This document shows positions 31,801 through 45,300 of a stretch of 64,000 nucleotides of DNA, piece by piece (position 1 is the stretch's first letter; every line of letters starts with the position of its first letter). The notes under the pieces are model-generated. The model saw nothing but the letters and a program-made list of their open reading frames with translations, did no database searches and was not told where the DNA came from. The position numbers were made by a program, and so were the translations under genes. The DNA is from Mytilisepta virgata (Eukaryota; Mollusca; Bivalvia; Mytilida; Mytilidae): positions 44,842,150 through 44,906,149 of the forward strand of contig CM051514.1 of the NCBI GenBank assembly GCA_028015205.1, in the 5' to 3' direction.

Positions 31801-33617
31801 TTCTCCTTAGACAGGGAACTAGTCAATTAAACTCAAGAAGCGATAGCTTTTTCAAAATGAAAATAAACTTATTTAACACCGTGGGAAATTTTTCAAACTA
31901 ACTTCCTTATTTAGCCTTTCTACTTCAAAAAATGTATCTTTATCAATAAGTACATGAAAATATTTTTGTTATTGTTTCCAGTGTAAATATGCATAAGAAT
32001 TCTAGAAAAAAATTTAAATCATCGTTACAAAAATGGTGAAAAATCACAGATACAAATAACTTGGTTACAAAATATTGCCAAGTTCTTTGTATCTGTGATC
32101 AAAGTTTGAAGTTGCTAAAAAGACTCACAAGACTGAAATTTCCTTAGGCTCCTCTGTACTGTTGCCTTATTAAAGTCAGATGTTGTTCTGGTGTTATGTC
32201 GCATTTTCCATAAAAAAAATCAAATATGCACGAAAAATCACAAAATTAGCAATTTTCGGGTAAATTAAAAAACGTGTCGATTTTGCTGTGCTCAATATAT
32301 CTTGTTAAAATTTGAAACATGCTTTGTTAAGATATGTATCTTTTAATGGGCAGCTGCTAATCAATGCTAAACAGATAGCTTCAACTCTTATTTTGTGTTT
32401 TAATTTAATGAAGTTTACCCTTGGCTTAATGAAAAACGTCAAGTAAAAATCCTACCTTATTTATTTTAAATAACGTAGTACATTGAATTGTATCTGTAAA
32501 ATGTAATAAAAAGTCGCAGGAGTTATCTTTCTTGGGATATATATGTGTACGTCTTTCCTGCATTTGTAATTTCTGAGTGTTTCGGTTCCCGCTTTTTTCA
32601 TGTCTTATTATTAAAGGACATTTGAGTCACAGAATGTTTAAGGAAGAAAAAAGACATTTTGTGTAAAACGATACTTAAAAAATCTAAACATTTGTCATGC
32701 TGAACATTTTGTGTGTTTTATTTGATATTAATAACCTACGTATATTTTTATAATTACACCGTAACCCGAGAGTGCTCCTTACTCTCAAACAGATGATTTT
32801 GTTTGTTTTTCAAACGTGATTTTTTTTACACGAGAACAGGATAGGCGAATGCAACATGTGTACATGGACAAAAATGCATATACTCCAAAATTAAAAAAAT
32901 GTTTTGTTATTTCTGACTATTTCGTTTAATAAAGCGACAGTATTCGACCATCAGTTATAAGAGCCTTCACGTTGTTTTACAATTACAACGAGCACATTTA
33001 TTTTTGACCCGTCCAATCATTTTCAACTTGTTTGGCTAGTGTTCATTTTATTGGTTATCTAACTATATTGGCCTTTATATCGTCAGGATAGGTAAGGGGA
33101 GGAGGTTTGGATACCCATAAAACCTGTTTAAACCATTTATTGTCCGGTTTCTCTACCTGACCAGAATATCTTTATTTTCTTTTGTTTATATGTTTGTACA
33201 ATGTTAAGTGATTGCTATATTATTCGTTTTGTTGTCTGATCATATGAAAATAAGGCCGTACCAAACTGATCTTTAGTTCTTTGGATTTTGCCGCTCCGAT
33301 ATTTGGACTTTGTAAATTTTAAGAAAACAAATTTGCAAAAATGCTGAAAATTCGCACCAAATTCCTCATTTTTCAAGAAATTTTAAAAATAAAAATTGTT
33401 CACCCGCTTCAAAATGCTGTAAAAATTTTGATTTTTTTCCAAATTTTTTTCAATACATATATTTTAGTTTAAAAAAATGTGTGCCGTACGTGCATTTCAT
33501 CTTCGCCCGAAAAAAAAAGTCCTCAAGAAAATAAATTCTTATAAAATTTCGCTCGCTCGCACCTATTTTTGCCATCCAAAAATCATTTTGATGTTGCCTA
33601 ACTTTATATATTTTCAG
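31801..33617. other. Upstream region of the TRIM-type gene; no other gene seen
   Basis: AT-rich. TTTATATATTTTCAG ends at 33617, an acceptor-like site 18 bases before the TRIM start codon, suggesting the 5' UTR has an intron here. The first exon was not identified. Confidence 0.45.
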
Positions 33618-33635
33618 GTAGTAGATCGACGAACA

Positions 33636-35504
33636 ATGTCAATGACAGATTTGTCGCTGTTACAGTGTCCAATATGTTTAGAAGATTTTGTAGAACCAAA
33701 AGCCCTATCATGCCTACACACCTTCTGTAAATCATGCATTGGTAATTATATCCGGACTTCAAAATTTATCACAGACTCCGCGATAACTTTTTATTGTCCA
33801 GTCTGCAGAAAGGAAATAAAATGTCGGAACTCAGATGATCCCGCTAAAGACCTCCAAGACAACCATATCATTAAGACTTTACAAGATGATACAAGAGCAA
33901 AGCGTCACCAACCAGTGTTGTGCTGTATACATTTGGAGAGATCAGCCGACTTCTTTTGCAAAAAGCATGATCAACCTATATGTTCAAACTGTCTCATGAA
34001 TATTCACAGAAAGTGCAATATTGTTGAAATTTGCGAAGCTATGGAGGCTCAGAAGCAATGTATAAGAAAACTCCAAGAAGAGTTTCTGCAAGAAAAATTA
34101 AATCTTCAAACTCAAATGGGTTCACTTTTGAAAGAAAAAGAACATGTGACTTCGGAAGTAACTAAATGTAAAGATGGTATTAACTTATATATAAATGAAC
34201 TGAGAGTTTTCCTATCCAAAGCAGAAGCAAGACTTATGAATAGTATCGATAAAAAACAACAAAGATTGCTATCCGTCATCGACAAAAACCTTTCTGTCTC
34301 TGCAAACAGATTATCAACGATTTCGACGACAACCGATGAAATAAGAACCTTAAATGTAAACGAAATAAATGACTTTCATCAGATACGTGCATTCCGTGAT
34401 CGCCTTCAGCTTATTCAGCGGGAAGGAAAAGTTTGCCGTCTGGATTCATGCCCTAAATCTCTACACTTTTCTCCAGACATGACATTGTACCAGTTACTTT
34501 CAAAAGACAATGGTATCGGAAAAATTCAATTACAAGCAACTCCCGAAAAGTCATTGCAAGCTAATATTAAAGCATTGAAATCGGCTACTGCCGAACAAAT
34601 ATCGAGAGAAACGCAAAACGCCCTCGAAGTCAAAAGCACTAAATCTACCCCAACGACTGTTCTGTTGAAAAACCACGACTTGAGATTTATGACAGAAGAA
34701 TCCAGCTCGTTCAAGAGCGCACTTAAAACAAGACTTCATCAAAGACCAACTGTTGTTGATTTAAGGGCTCAAAATGATGTGAATGACTGCTACATTACGG
34801 GGATATCAGCACTACCAAAAGGTGGAATAATAGTGGCTGATCACGGAAATGCAAAATTGAAAGTTTATGACGCAGAATTCAAAATAATTTGTCAAAAAAG
34901 CTTTTCTTCGGAGCCTTGGTCAGTTTGTTTGACAGAGAATGAAAAAATTGCTATTAGTTTCCCAAGTGATAATTTAATTCAGCATTTTATAGTAGAAAAG
35001 AAAACGATGAGGGCAAAATCCGAGAATATAAGTACTACAGGACGATGCTACGGAATGTCCTACAATAATGATATGTTGGCTGTTTGTGTTCGGCGAATCA
35101 ATGGATGTTTTATAACTATATATAACATCCATAGAACATTGATTCGTGAAATACCAGCAGGAAGGTTATCTGGAAGTTACTATTTGGCTTTCAATTCAAC
35201 CGGTTCAACCATTGCAGTCACTGATGAAGATTCAGTTTCGATAATTTGCATTGATGTGCAAACATGTCAGCAAAAATGGAAGCAAAATATATCATCACCT
35301 CGAGGAATAGCTAACATCGACCAACATTTCTATGTTGCTAGTCGTGTATCGGCATCTCTGATAAGTTTAGACGAGCATACAGGAACTTTTGGGGAGAAAA
35401 TAGATTTTCTTGGTAGCACTCTGGATTTAGTGACAACCAACAAGATAATGCCCAAATTTATAGTATCGAGTGCTAAAGAACACAAAGCATTCGTTCTGGA
35501 GTGA
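33636..35504 (+). CDS. TRIM-type RING/B-box/coiled-coil protein with NHL-like beta-propeller C-terminus
   Basis: The start is the ATG at 33636 (MSMTDLSLLQCPIC), just after a splice acceptor; the frame upstream is open but looks intronic. 622 aa. The RING uses C11, C14, C26, H28, C31, C34, C54 and C57. B-box 2 uses C96, H99, C108, H111, C116, C119, H124 and C127. A coiled coil spans about residues 140-250, then a Ser/Thr-rich linker. The last ~270 residues have repeated GIIVADHGNAKLKVYD-type strands that fit an NHL or WD-like propeller. By family this is a cytosolic E3 ubiquitin ligase; the propeller would bind protein or RNA. Bivalves have large expansions of such proteins, often tied to immunity (inference for this one). 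The coding exon is uninterrupted. A poly(A) signal lies 35 bases past the stop. Confidence 0.9.
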   Translation: MSMTDLSLLQCPICLEDFVEPKALSCLHTFCKSCIGNYIRTSKFITDSAITFYCPVCRKEIKCRNSDDPAKDLQDNHIIKTLQDDTRAKRHQPVLCCIHLERSADFFCKKHDQPICSNCLMNIHRKCNIVEICEAMEAQKQCIRKLQEEFLQEKLNLQTQMGSLLKEKEHVTSEVTKCKDGINLYINELRVFLSKAEARLMNSIDKKQQRLLSVIDKNLSVSANRLSTISTTTDEIRTLNVNEINDFHQIRAFRDRLQLIQREGKVCRLDSCPKSLHFSPDMTLYQLLSKDNGIGKIQLQATPEKSLQANIKALKSATAEQISRETQNALEVKSTKSTPTTVLLKNHDLRFMTEESSSFKSALKTRLHQRPTVVDLRAQNDVNDCYITGISALPKGGIIVADHGNAKLKVYDAEFKIICQKSFSSEPWSVCLTENEKIAISFPSDNLIQHFIVEKKTMRAKSENISTTGRCYGMSYNNDMLAVCVRRINGCFITIYNIHRTLIREIPAGRLSGSYYLAFNSTGSTIAVTDEDSVSIICIDVQTCQQKWKQNISSPRGIANIDQHFYVASRVSASLISLDEHTGTFGEKIDFLGSTLDLVTTNKIMPKFIVSSAKEHKAFVLE

Positions 35505-35538
35505 AGTATTTTTATGTTTTTATAGACAGTTTTATGCA

Positions 35539-35544
35539 AATAAA
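35539..35544 (+). other. Polyadenylation signal of the TRIM-type gene
   Basis: AATAAA 35 bases after the stop codon at 35504. Confidence 0.6.
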
Positions 35545-36385
35545 GTTTCAAAACAAACTTGGAACTCCAATGGAAATTACAAAATCAGACAAACTGGAAA
35601 AGCCGACAGATACGCACATACCCATAACAGCTGGAAAGCAACAGCCATACCCCTGAATGGTGCAGGCAAATTATATTTTTCCATTCTTGGGGGTACATTT
35701 TCGTTTATATATCATTCACTCTCCATATGCCATTGTACATACAATTCCAATCCAATATTCGGCATGACAAAATAAATTCAAATACCAAAGTTCGTGCGGA
35801 ATATCCATATTAACCTTAATCATGCATCCGTTATACGCATGGCGAAAGCTTTAGACAAGCAAAATATAAACAAAAAATTGCGAGCGATAGAACCAAATCC
35901 AAGTAAGGAAAACTTTTCCCCAGGATGACGAAGGTCAATAAATGTCGTTCTGTATACACATAAGTGGGCATATTTTTCGTTGGATGAAGGGAGTTGAGGG
36001 ATAGGGTCTGACTAAATATTGCAATCAAAATGTGTATTTCTTTGAACATTGTTCTATTACAATAAACGTTACTGTATTATTAACTTGCATTTAGTCCCCT
36101 CTGAATTTATCTTTTTATTGCTTAATAAAAAAGAAATGCACGAACTTTTATAAACCTTTATAATGTATGTACGAATGAAACTTATATACAGTGTTGGAAA
36201 ATGAGACACTAAGACACTCTATTTAACTCTGCAGAAGTCATCTTGAACACAAAAATTTGTTATCATAGAATTTATTAATACCACTGAACCGATACTGCTG
36301 TTATTGCAAGTCCCCTATCATATGTCATATGTACCGCTTGGTTGCTAGTGGTTCTATAGTGAATCGAAACTGACTCTTCTAATTT
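35545..36385. other. 3' flank of the TRIM-type gene; no gene seen
   Basis: No exon-like segment or clear repeat was recognised. Confidence 0.4.
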
Positions 36386-36387
36386 AC

Positions 36388-36700
36388 CTTTAGGGAGCAA
36401 TCATATGATTTTTATGGGGGGGGGGGGGGTGGGGGTGGGGGGAATGGGGGCGGTGGGCAAGGAAGGAATCTGGAAAAAGACAGGATGCAAAATTTGGTGA
36501 AAAAAAGGCAGGACCAATAATCCTCAGACAAAAAGGCAGTATACCCAGTATAAAAAAGGCAGGACAACACCAGGTAGTGAAAAAAGGCAGTCTCGAAATT
36601 TTGCTGACAAAAATGGCAGGACTTAAGATTACTTCCATGCTCCCCCCCCCCCCCCCCCCCCCCCCACATAAAATGTAAATGGTTGCCCCCTTACGAAAAT
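36388..36700. repeat. G-tract MITE, copy 2 (poly-G at left, poly-C at right)
   Basis: The left end AGGGAGCAATCATATGATTT is followed by a G run from about 36416. The right end is a run of about 24 C (from about 36642), then ACATAAAATGTAAATGGTTG and CCCCCTTAC. This mirrors the left end and matches the termini at 6493-6655. The interior repeats AAAAAGGCAGKA words. Confidence 0.75.
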
Positions 36701-36783
36701 GCACTATTTCGTGAATACTAAGGAATATCTCCATTTTGCATAGTTCTGTCTTTAGATCGGTGTGCTTTACCCTTTTGCTTTTG

Positions 36784-36890
36784 TTATATCTATAGCACGA
36801 CTTTCCGAGTTAGACAAACCAAACAAACTTTCGAACGCAAAGCGTGAGAAAATTGATTTGTCTAACGAGGAAGGCGGTGCTATAAATGAT
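36784..36890. repeat. Foldback hairpin with GAGGAAGGCGG shoulder
   Basis: TATAGCACGACTTTCCGAGT (from 36792) mirrors ACGAGGAAGGCGGTGCTATA. Inner arms TTAGACAAA and TTTGTCTAA close on a ~40 base loop rich in AACGCAAAGCG. Confidence 0.75.
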
Positions 36891-37659
36891 TTGTAATATG
36901 AATTGACAGCTGTGTCTGCCTACATAATTATGGTCGGACCAATCGGGTGATTGAAAACAACTGAGTCAACTATGTCAACAATACAACGCTCGTGGACCTC
37001 GATAGGGTAGGAAAATTTTGTACGCGAGAGTTTATTTCAGTTTGTTGACGCGATACTTACAGTGAAGATTGTATCGCAATTTTGAAAAGGTTTTTACTTC
37101 GCATACTTTTAAATCTTGAAGGGATCGGATCTGTTGGAAAAAAAGCCATTTTTTTTTCTTCTGAGGGAATTTTTAAAGTTTTTTATGTTGAATTTTTCAA
37201 GACTTAATTGAAACATAACTGAACTACATTGGAAATTGTATTGTATTTAATATATACATTGTCATAATTTGTTCTGAATAAAAGTTTGTCTAAATAAAAT
37301 TTTCATTTTTAGAGTGTTCCCATTCACTGTTAGAGGCGGAGCTTACATGTAGCTATGCATTATCAGATTTAGGTTATTGGATATTGCACGGTCTGTTTTT
37401 AGTTGAAATTACATGAACAACTGATGGGTAGTGCATTACATGTATATTCTGATTTTGGTTTGTATTGCACATGTTTTAGTTGATTCTTGCTTTCTTGAAT
37501 ATATTCCATAAAAAAGGTCAAAGGTAAAAAAGGAATTCATGTTACAATGTACAACAACGTTTTGGATTATTCATTTGGTTTTCAAAATTTTAGTCCTTGA
37601 ACACAACTAATCAGTCGTAACATAACAAAATGTGAACACCTGGGGCATCAAAATATATA

Positions 37660-39200
37660 TACTGAACCGCAAAAGAAACGTCGCACAACATGAAATGTTC
37701 ACATACATTTATTTCAAAGTGACATTTATATATTTTAAATTAATTTTTACAAAATTTAATGAATGATTTACAGTCTTTTGGTTACAATGTTCACAAAAAC
37801 GTCACAATTGTCGCAACGTCACATGTTTTCAATGCTGTGCTCCCACGTCCGTTAATAACGTGTATGTCCTCCACCGGCACCAATTACTGCGGCACATCTT
37901 CGGTACATGGAGTTGATGAGCCGATTAATAAACGCCATCGGAATACGTGCCCATACACTCTGAAACGCTTGTGAAAGTTCAGCTGCAGTTGTCGGACTTG
38001 GCTGCTCATTATTCAACCGTCTTTGAACTTCGTCCCATAAATGTTCAATAGGGTTTAAATCTGGACTCAAAGCCGGCCAATCCATAACATTAATGTTATT
38101 CTGCTGTAGGAAGTCTCTTGTGGCTCTTGCGGTATGCGCACGTGCATTGTCCTGTTGGAAAGTCTTGTTTTGATGACGTGCGAAATGGGGCTGAACATGG
38201 GGTGTCAAGACTTGGTCGATGTAACGGGCAGTTGTTACGCCATTTCCTCTGCCTGGGCCAAGGTTCTGAAAGATGACTGGACCAAGTTTAACGTTAAGGC
38301 CGATTCCACCCCATACCATGATGCTAGGTCCTCCCCACGCGTCTGTTTCCAGAATGCAGCTGTCTTCGTAACGTTCCCGCGTCTTCTCCACACTCTGGTT
38401 CTGCCATCGGCTGTTGAAATGCAGTAACGGCTTTCGTCAGAGAAGATGATGTTACGCCATTGTCGATTTCGCCAATTCTGGCGCTGAGTGGCCCACTGAA
38501 GACGAGCTTGACGGTGTCGAGGAGTAAGAATAGGTCCTCTTGCTGGACGGCGACATCTCATGTTTCTAGCAGCTAATCGCCGACGAACCGTATCATCGCT
38601 TATGGGTCGTCCATGTGTTCCAACAGTGTTTCTGGCAGTTTCGGCAGCTGGGGTAAACCGATTCATCAAATGGTGACGAACAATGCCTCTATTCTGTCTA
38701 GGGGTAGTGACTTGGGGTCTACCACTCCGTGGACGGTCATTTGTGCTGTTTGTTGCATTGTACCGTGTCTGTAGACGTTCAATTGTTCGAACAGCACAGT
38801 TGAAGTCGTTGGCAATAACTCTGGCAGATTGCCCAGCATCCAATCGACCAATGGCCTGTTCTCTCTGTTGTGGAGTCAGACGTGGCATAGCTTCTGTGTC
38901 AACACTGATACTAACACTCTTTAATTTTCTCCGGCCTTTTATACACATAAAGGAGCATGAATTTCACGAACATTTAAGATTTAAGAAAAATTACCGCCAA
39001 GTGTGTCCCACGAGCGGTTTTAGGTACGGTCGCTCTACGATATCAACTGAAAATTATTCAACCGAAAATTTAATTCACAGGTAATTTAATCTTACCTGGT
39101 GATGTAATCGTAATACTGATTATATAAAAATCATTAATTAATATTTATTTTGAATTTTGCTAACATTTTGAAAAAGCGACGTTTCTTTTGCGGTTCAGTA
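37660..39200 (-). mobile_element. Tc1-type transposon, copy 2 (inactive), 1541 bp
   Basis: Same terminal repeats as copy 1, flanked by TA at 37658-37659 and 39201-39202, in the opposite orientation. It is nearly identical to copy 1 through the coding part. Its leader has TATAAAAGGCCGG where copy 1 has an unrelated ~30 bp segment. Confidence 0.95.
37852..38888 (-). pseudogene. Tc1 transposase, copy 2, single-base frameshift
   Basis: It starts at ATG 38888. One base is missing near 38378 (GACGCGGGAACG against GACGCAGGGAACG in copy 1), shifting the frame after the RTRVWRR segment and truncating the catalytic half. The remaining half (37852-38391) is open and keeps QQDNARAHTA and SPDLNPIEHLWDE. 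Only about five residues differ from copy 1 over ~345 (for example R to Q in the first helix-turn-helix, L to P near KLG), so both copies are recent. Confidence 0.95.
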
Positions 39201-39202
39201 TA

Positions 39203-42200
39203 TATAACAGAAGCAAATATTAATGCAATGGAACTATCTGCTACAGAAAAAAAATAGAGAAAGAATCAAAGATAATCGAAAACAATATCCTTCTAAAAGT
39301 ACATGTTACCGTCAAATTGTATAATGCAGTGTTGCTTATGTGTATATAAAACGTATATGTGTCTATTAACTATATTCAAAAGGAAATTCAAAGATTAAGG
39401 TATTCTTTTGATCAATAAATTGTATACAAAATATGAAATTGTATATTTACGCATTATGATTTCATACTTGTTTCAACATGGTATAGGGTTTGTTCTTAAA
39501 ATTCGGTTAAAACTTAAAAAAGTGGAATAAATGCAATAGGATTGCGTTTCATTGATTTAATTCATTCCATAATTCACAGTTTACATTTGTAATTGACATT
39601 TCTTCCACTTGCTGAAATTTAATATGTAACATCAGTCCTCTTTGCATAATTTAACAATTAGTAATTTGCATACTTGAATATGTCATTGTGAATTCGGTAT
39701 TTAATTACTTGCATTCGAGAAATCTCATGCCAAGCAATTACAGTCTCCTGAATCCACACATTGAAAGATAGTTTAGAGGCAATGAAAACCACGTCTTAAA
39801 ATATTTTTTTCTTAATGTTAATTTTGGAAACATGGATTGCATTTCCAGTCTTGAAACGCTAACTGCAGATAATGAATCTCAAACTTTAAGCTACGATTGA
39901 TATATCAAGGCTCTAATTTTTCCCGTTTTTAAGACCCACTCTTTTGATATTTTTTATACATTCATACATGCTTACTTTTATCACATTTTTTTGTTTGTTT
40001 CAATTCATTGATTTATTACAATAAACGTTAGAAAACATTTGAAACTTATACGGAACTAAATTCTCAATTTCGATATATCAATACTGGCTAACATGAGTTC
40101 ATATTTGTTCACAAAAAAAAGCGTCTTTATGTCTGTGATGTACTGAACTGCATCGGTTGTGCAAGAAACCACATACAATTTTTCGTCTTGATTATATTTT
40201 ATTTCCTTTTCATTTATCTATCTATCTATCTATCTATATTTTTGTTTAATTAGTCATCCGAAATTTCAAAAGCAGTTGAGAATAAATAAGATGACACAAA
40301 CTTTTAAATTAAAGTTTGATTAATAATGCCTGTTAATTTTTCTTTTCCACTGAAAATTTAATGATTTCTCCCTTAGGATTTCAAAGAATGTTTTCAAGGA
40401 AAGAAACATGAACCTTTGTTTACCCTTCATCTATATTTGTGATGAGAATTTTGATCTTAGCTTTTTATCAGACAGGACTAAAACTTCGAAGATACAAGTA
40501 ATCATTAAAACGTTTTTTTTTAATTAGATAAATTGAAACCGAGATTAAACGGGAAAGAATTAATCTAAGATACATTACGTTGAGTGAATATAGAATGATA
40601 TTTTGTTGTTGGCTGAAGGTCTAGTTACAAATTTTACAGGCATCTCCAGGACGAGAACCAATTCAACAATACACCGAGGTATTGTAGAAATGGAGATTGG
40701 ATTGGGAGGGCCAATATAGGGCAAAGATTTTTTATTGTTATTGCAAAAGTGTAAAGAGTTTTTTCTAGACATATAAAATAACTTTCTTTTGCGGCTATTA
40801 TCTATATTTCTTAGAAATCTACCGAAGAGTCTTTAGCGAGGAGCCCCATTGCCCATTAGAGTATAGGTAGTACATATTTATGGCATTTAATTTCCACCTT
40901 ATGTACAATCACAACAAATGTGACATGTGGAGGGTCAATTATAATACTAGCTACACAATTTTATTGAACAGTTATAGTTTTAATATTCTTCTTGTATTCA
41001 GTATGCTTGACTGACTAAATCTGACAAAGTAATTTGATACAAATTATAATAGTTTATATTATCATAGTATTATATAGTAGAAAAATGCTATTAGAAGTCG
41101 GCAGAAAATCGTATTAATGTAACAAATGAGAAATTCCATCCTTAAAATGAGTAAATCATAAGAAGCTTATATGCAAACTTATGTATTTAGGTTGCATAAC
41201 ACATCAAAATTAAACGACAGGCCTTTTAATACGTAATGTGATAAAATCCATATCGTATTGGTGTTTTATTGTCAGGTATGTTTCTGTATCAAAATTTTAA
41301 GTTTAAAAATAGGGTTAAAATCCCTTATACAAAATTTATCTCGCTTGGGTCTTGGTTACCTTTTTTAAGCCCGTCTGGCTTTATTTCTGTACAGTAATTT
41401 TAAGATTTTTAGGTTTTAAGAAGTGTGGTCTCGAGCGAACATGATAAACGTTAATCCAGAAGTGTACATTGTACAAAAGCAATTTAGTATCATACGTTTT
41501 TTAATTTTAATCTTATTATTTAAAATTATTTTCCTATAGAACAATTATTTATGTTATTGCTATATTAAAAAGGTCATTCATAAAAAATATGGTTACAGTC
41601 TATGGTAACTGTCATATAGGCTATGGAGATCTGCTCCATTTTTACTGAGCCCTTTTCTGGACTATAGAACAGTTCTTTGCTAAAACAGCGATAATGATAC
41701 ATTGTAGTTCTTGCATGTCTTTACCCAACACTTTTTTTTATAGTGGTCAGGTTATTCATTGTTTGGAAGACCTTACGTTTTAATTTGAAATCTCCATTAA
41801 TAAGTGTGATAACAAGGAAAATCTTGTCTTGTATACCCATCCAAGACCATTTTGCAGAAACAGTAAGGCATCCCAAAATTACGAACCTTTACCTCTTTTA
41901 CCAACTACGGGGATAAAATTGCTCAGTCTTCTTTAATTCTTTTATGTGTTTCTGACAACCTTTTGCGACGCCATTTTATTTTAAAATTTATATCTACTTT
42001 ATATTGCGCATACATTTACCCTGGATATTTCAACTACATGTGTAGATCTGAGTGTACCAAATTTTAGAATTCTACATGTCTTTCCCTGTATATTATATAT
42101 TATTTACGGCCGAATCCATATTCTCCTTGTTATAGGCCTCGTTAAAATCTGTTTGTTTTCTCATTGAATTGTCCCACATATCATGATTATTATTTTTTTT

Positions 42201-42313
42201 TATCTATCTACGGAAGACTCCCTGATGGCTGAAAAAATTTATTTTGAATATATAATTAGGTTTGCTATCTAATGTGTATGTATTTAGTTACAGGGTTGTC
42301 ACTTAGCTCAGCT
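39203..42313. other. Intergenic AT-rich DNA
   Basis: A (TCTA)n microsatellite lies at about 40216-40236. No gene or exon recognised. It forms the upstream region of the cysteine-rich secreted gene; no clear promoter motif was found. Confidence 0.5.
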
Positions 42314-45300
42314 ATGAACTTTTATAAGACGTCCGGCCTGCTCGTTGTTTTGTCTGTTAGCCATTACGTGTGTAAGTACCATTAAATTTATCTTAAAGTT
42401 GTGCATTGCAAAGATACAAGGCAATTCACTTTCTTTATCTAAACTCGTTATTCGTAATGAAATGTACTTCTCAATAAGGGGGCATCCATAATTGACAACA
42501 TATTCCACAAGTTTACATAGGGCACTCGGAATGCATGTAGTTCATTTTAGATATGTGGCTATTTCTTACAGGTATCTACTAAAATTTTAGGATGATCGTC
42601 TCAGAATGCTCTTAGCTTTAATTTTTTTCCAGGAAAGAGTGGTCTCCATTTACATATATTAAATGAACATATCCTTTTTGAAATATTAATATAACAAACA
42701 AGACCAGTTGTTTACAACTAATTTTAATATTTACGAAATATTTTTTATTTATTATATTTTTTGCGATTTAATAAATGTAATTATATATCTTTTAATAAAA
42801 ATGAGCGTCTGTACCCAAGAACTCTAATTATCTATAAACAGATTGTTTTGAGGAGGCTGGCAGATGTATCAAATTTGGAAAAAACGAGGAAAAATATGCA
42901 ATTATTGGTGGTGGGCGTCACTGTCTAGAGGAGGGAGATTTTACATTTTGCAGAGAATGGACTTGCCACCCGAAATGTTCAAATTTTGATAAATGGCCAG
43001 GCGTTTGTGAAGCGTGCAAAGGTAATCAGTAAAAATGTATTCCACACAGGTAGATTAACTGCTCTGATATGTGTTTATGAGCAAACATTGCTCTGCATGG
43101 TTGCGCATTAACATAACCTTTTCTGCAACTTGTGTTGTCATGGTTAGAAACACGTCCTTTGTCTCTATAACAAACAAAACAAAAATCATGGTGGGAACGT
43201 TACAATGTTAAACTACGTCAATCATGAATAAATCAAAATTAAAGCAAGTTATGCAAAATATCAATGTTTCATATAACTCCCCATGGAATTTATTTTGTAA
43301 GTAACAAAAGCAGAACTACATTGCATGTTTTACGATACAATATGCTGTGAATAAAATATGAAAAAGTAAAAACTTAATCCAGGTAGAAATGCATGTTTTT
43401 GAACGATATTATAACCTGCGTCACTAAAACAAACCGTGCTTAATGTTTGTATGAGATTTACTTGCAATAAATACAGATAAATGTCGTAAAACAGTTTTAC
43501 CTATATTTTGTTGGAACAGCAATATGAAAAAATTGTTCGCTTACTTTAAGAATTAAAAAAGCAGTTTAAAAATTATTCAACATTGTATTCCCAAATTGCC
43601 TCTTTTACAGAGTTAGCGGAGTAAGGTTGGCTAGAAATATATGCCTGCACATTTGTCTATTGAATGAAATAACCTTAACCCATCTGGGTATTATCTTTTT
43701 CCATTACGCCAATCTCGTCCTTCAGAGTCTTGCAGAAAACTCCATATAACGCCGTGTTTAGACATCACAAACGTTAATGTAAGATGATCCGACTATGCAA
43801 TGGTGGATGACCTGACCCGACTTCACCAAGATTCGACCTGACGTTATTGTTACTTGGAAAAACGTAGAAAAGATATTGTTTTTGCCATGGAAAATTCCCT
43901 GTTAAGAAAATGATAGACAAATTATCTTGTTTCTGCGTGTAAAATATTAGCCGCTCGACATAACATGTAGTCTTCTGTCTAGTTCCCTACGCTCGCTTAC
44001 CTAAAAAAGGCTTCATATTGTGACTGATGTTTTACGATATATATCTGCAATCTATACTAAATACGAAATGGTATAGAGGAAAGCAGGAAAATAAAGTCAA
44101 CAGTGGCAATAAACAGAGGCGTAGCTAGACAAATTTGAATTGGAAGCAAAAAAAATCGATAGGGTGTCTAGGGGCTACTAAAGGCCGCTAGCGGGTCAAC
44201 GATGGAGCCCTTGTAGGCAGCATAGGTGGCGACGAGGGCAATATCGTTATCGTAATCAGAAAGGTGGTCCCCCGTCTCTCTGGCTTTTTTATCTTTATTT
44301 TTTTCTTTTCTAAAATTTTCTGGACGCAACTGCGTCCGCTGCTTAGATTACGCTACGCCACTGGCAACACACAACAAACAATTTCACATTCTCTCATAAC
44401 TTTACTTTACTTTACTGAAATACTGTAACCCAATTTGGTTAAACAATAACATAAATAACATGAACACAACGTGAACAATATCCCGACACAGTACTATGTA
44501 TAATATAGACACTACCAGTTGGTACGGTAAAAACAGTTTAATAGTTACCCTATACCAGGAATATTCCCTTAACTATGACTATTCTGATTCTCTGGGGTGT
44601 GCAAATGTACATGTATGTGTAAAAAATATAAATAATTATAGTAAATATTCGTTTTATCCAAATAATGTTGATCCTTTACAAGTAAAGTCAAGAAATATCA
44701 AAACAATACAAACACTACACTTAAATTGTAAGAACCAAAAAAACCGGGGGTGCTCCGGACGCGTAAGCAGTCTCTGCTTCCTGCAGGATACCTGCCATGC
44801 TGCCCATTTCAAATCCGGCATGAGGAAGGGACAACATCAATGGAACAGGTCCATATTTTTTTGGGAAACGTTTTTTTCACACCTTTTAACCAAGTCATGA
44901 TGACGTCCATAAAACTTTAATAAGGATGACTGCAACTTAGGAGCAACATACCCCTGTTTGAGCAACTTTTATGCCAGGAGTCGGGCTCGGTTTAGGAAGT
45001 CAATGTATATGTCACAACTGTTATTTTGTTGATGTTTTAAAATATATTTCAAAGGGAGTTCGATGTTTAAAATAAAAAAGAACATATACTGAAAGGTTTC
45101 CTCGAAACTGTCTTTAACATATAAAACTATGCCATTTAATTTAATTTCAATTATCTTATATTTTTATTATTTTGTAAAACATAGTCAGGAACATCTTATA
45201 CAAAGGCTTAAAAAACAAATTATTAAAACGATATGAATTATTTTGACGACTTTGAAGTTAAACGGTGCAGTTCTTATTTTCAGACTGTCTTGGCTGTTGC

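Noticed and set aside
36390..36734. Gly-rich and Pro-rich minus-strand ORFs
   Set aside because: Products of the poly-C and poly-G tracts of the MITE.
44496..44900. 134 aa ORF
   Set aside because: Lies in an intron of the cysteine-rich gene, overlaps a repeat remnant and shows no domain.
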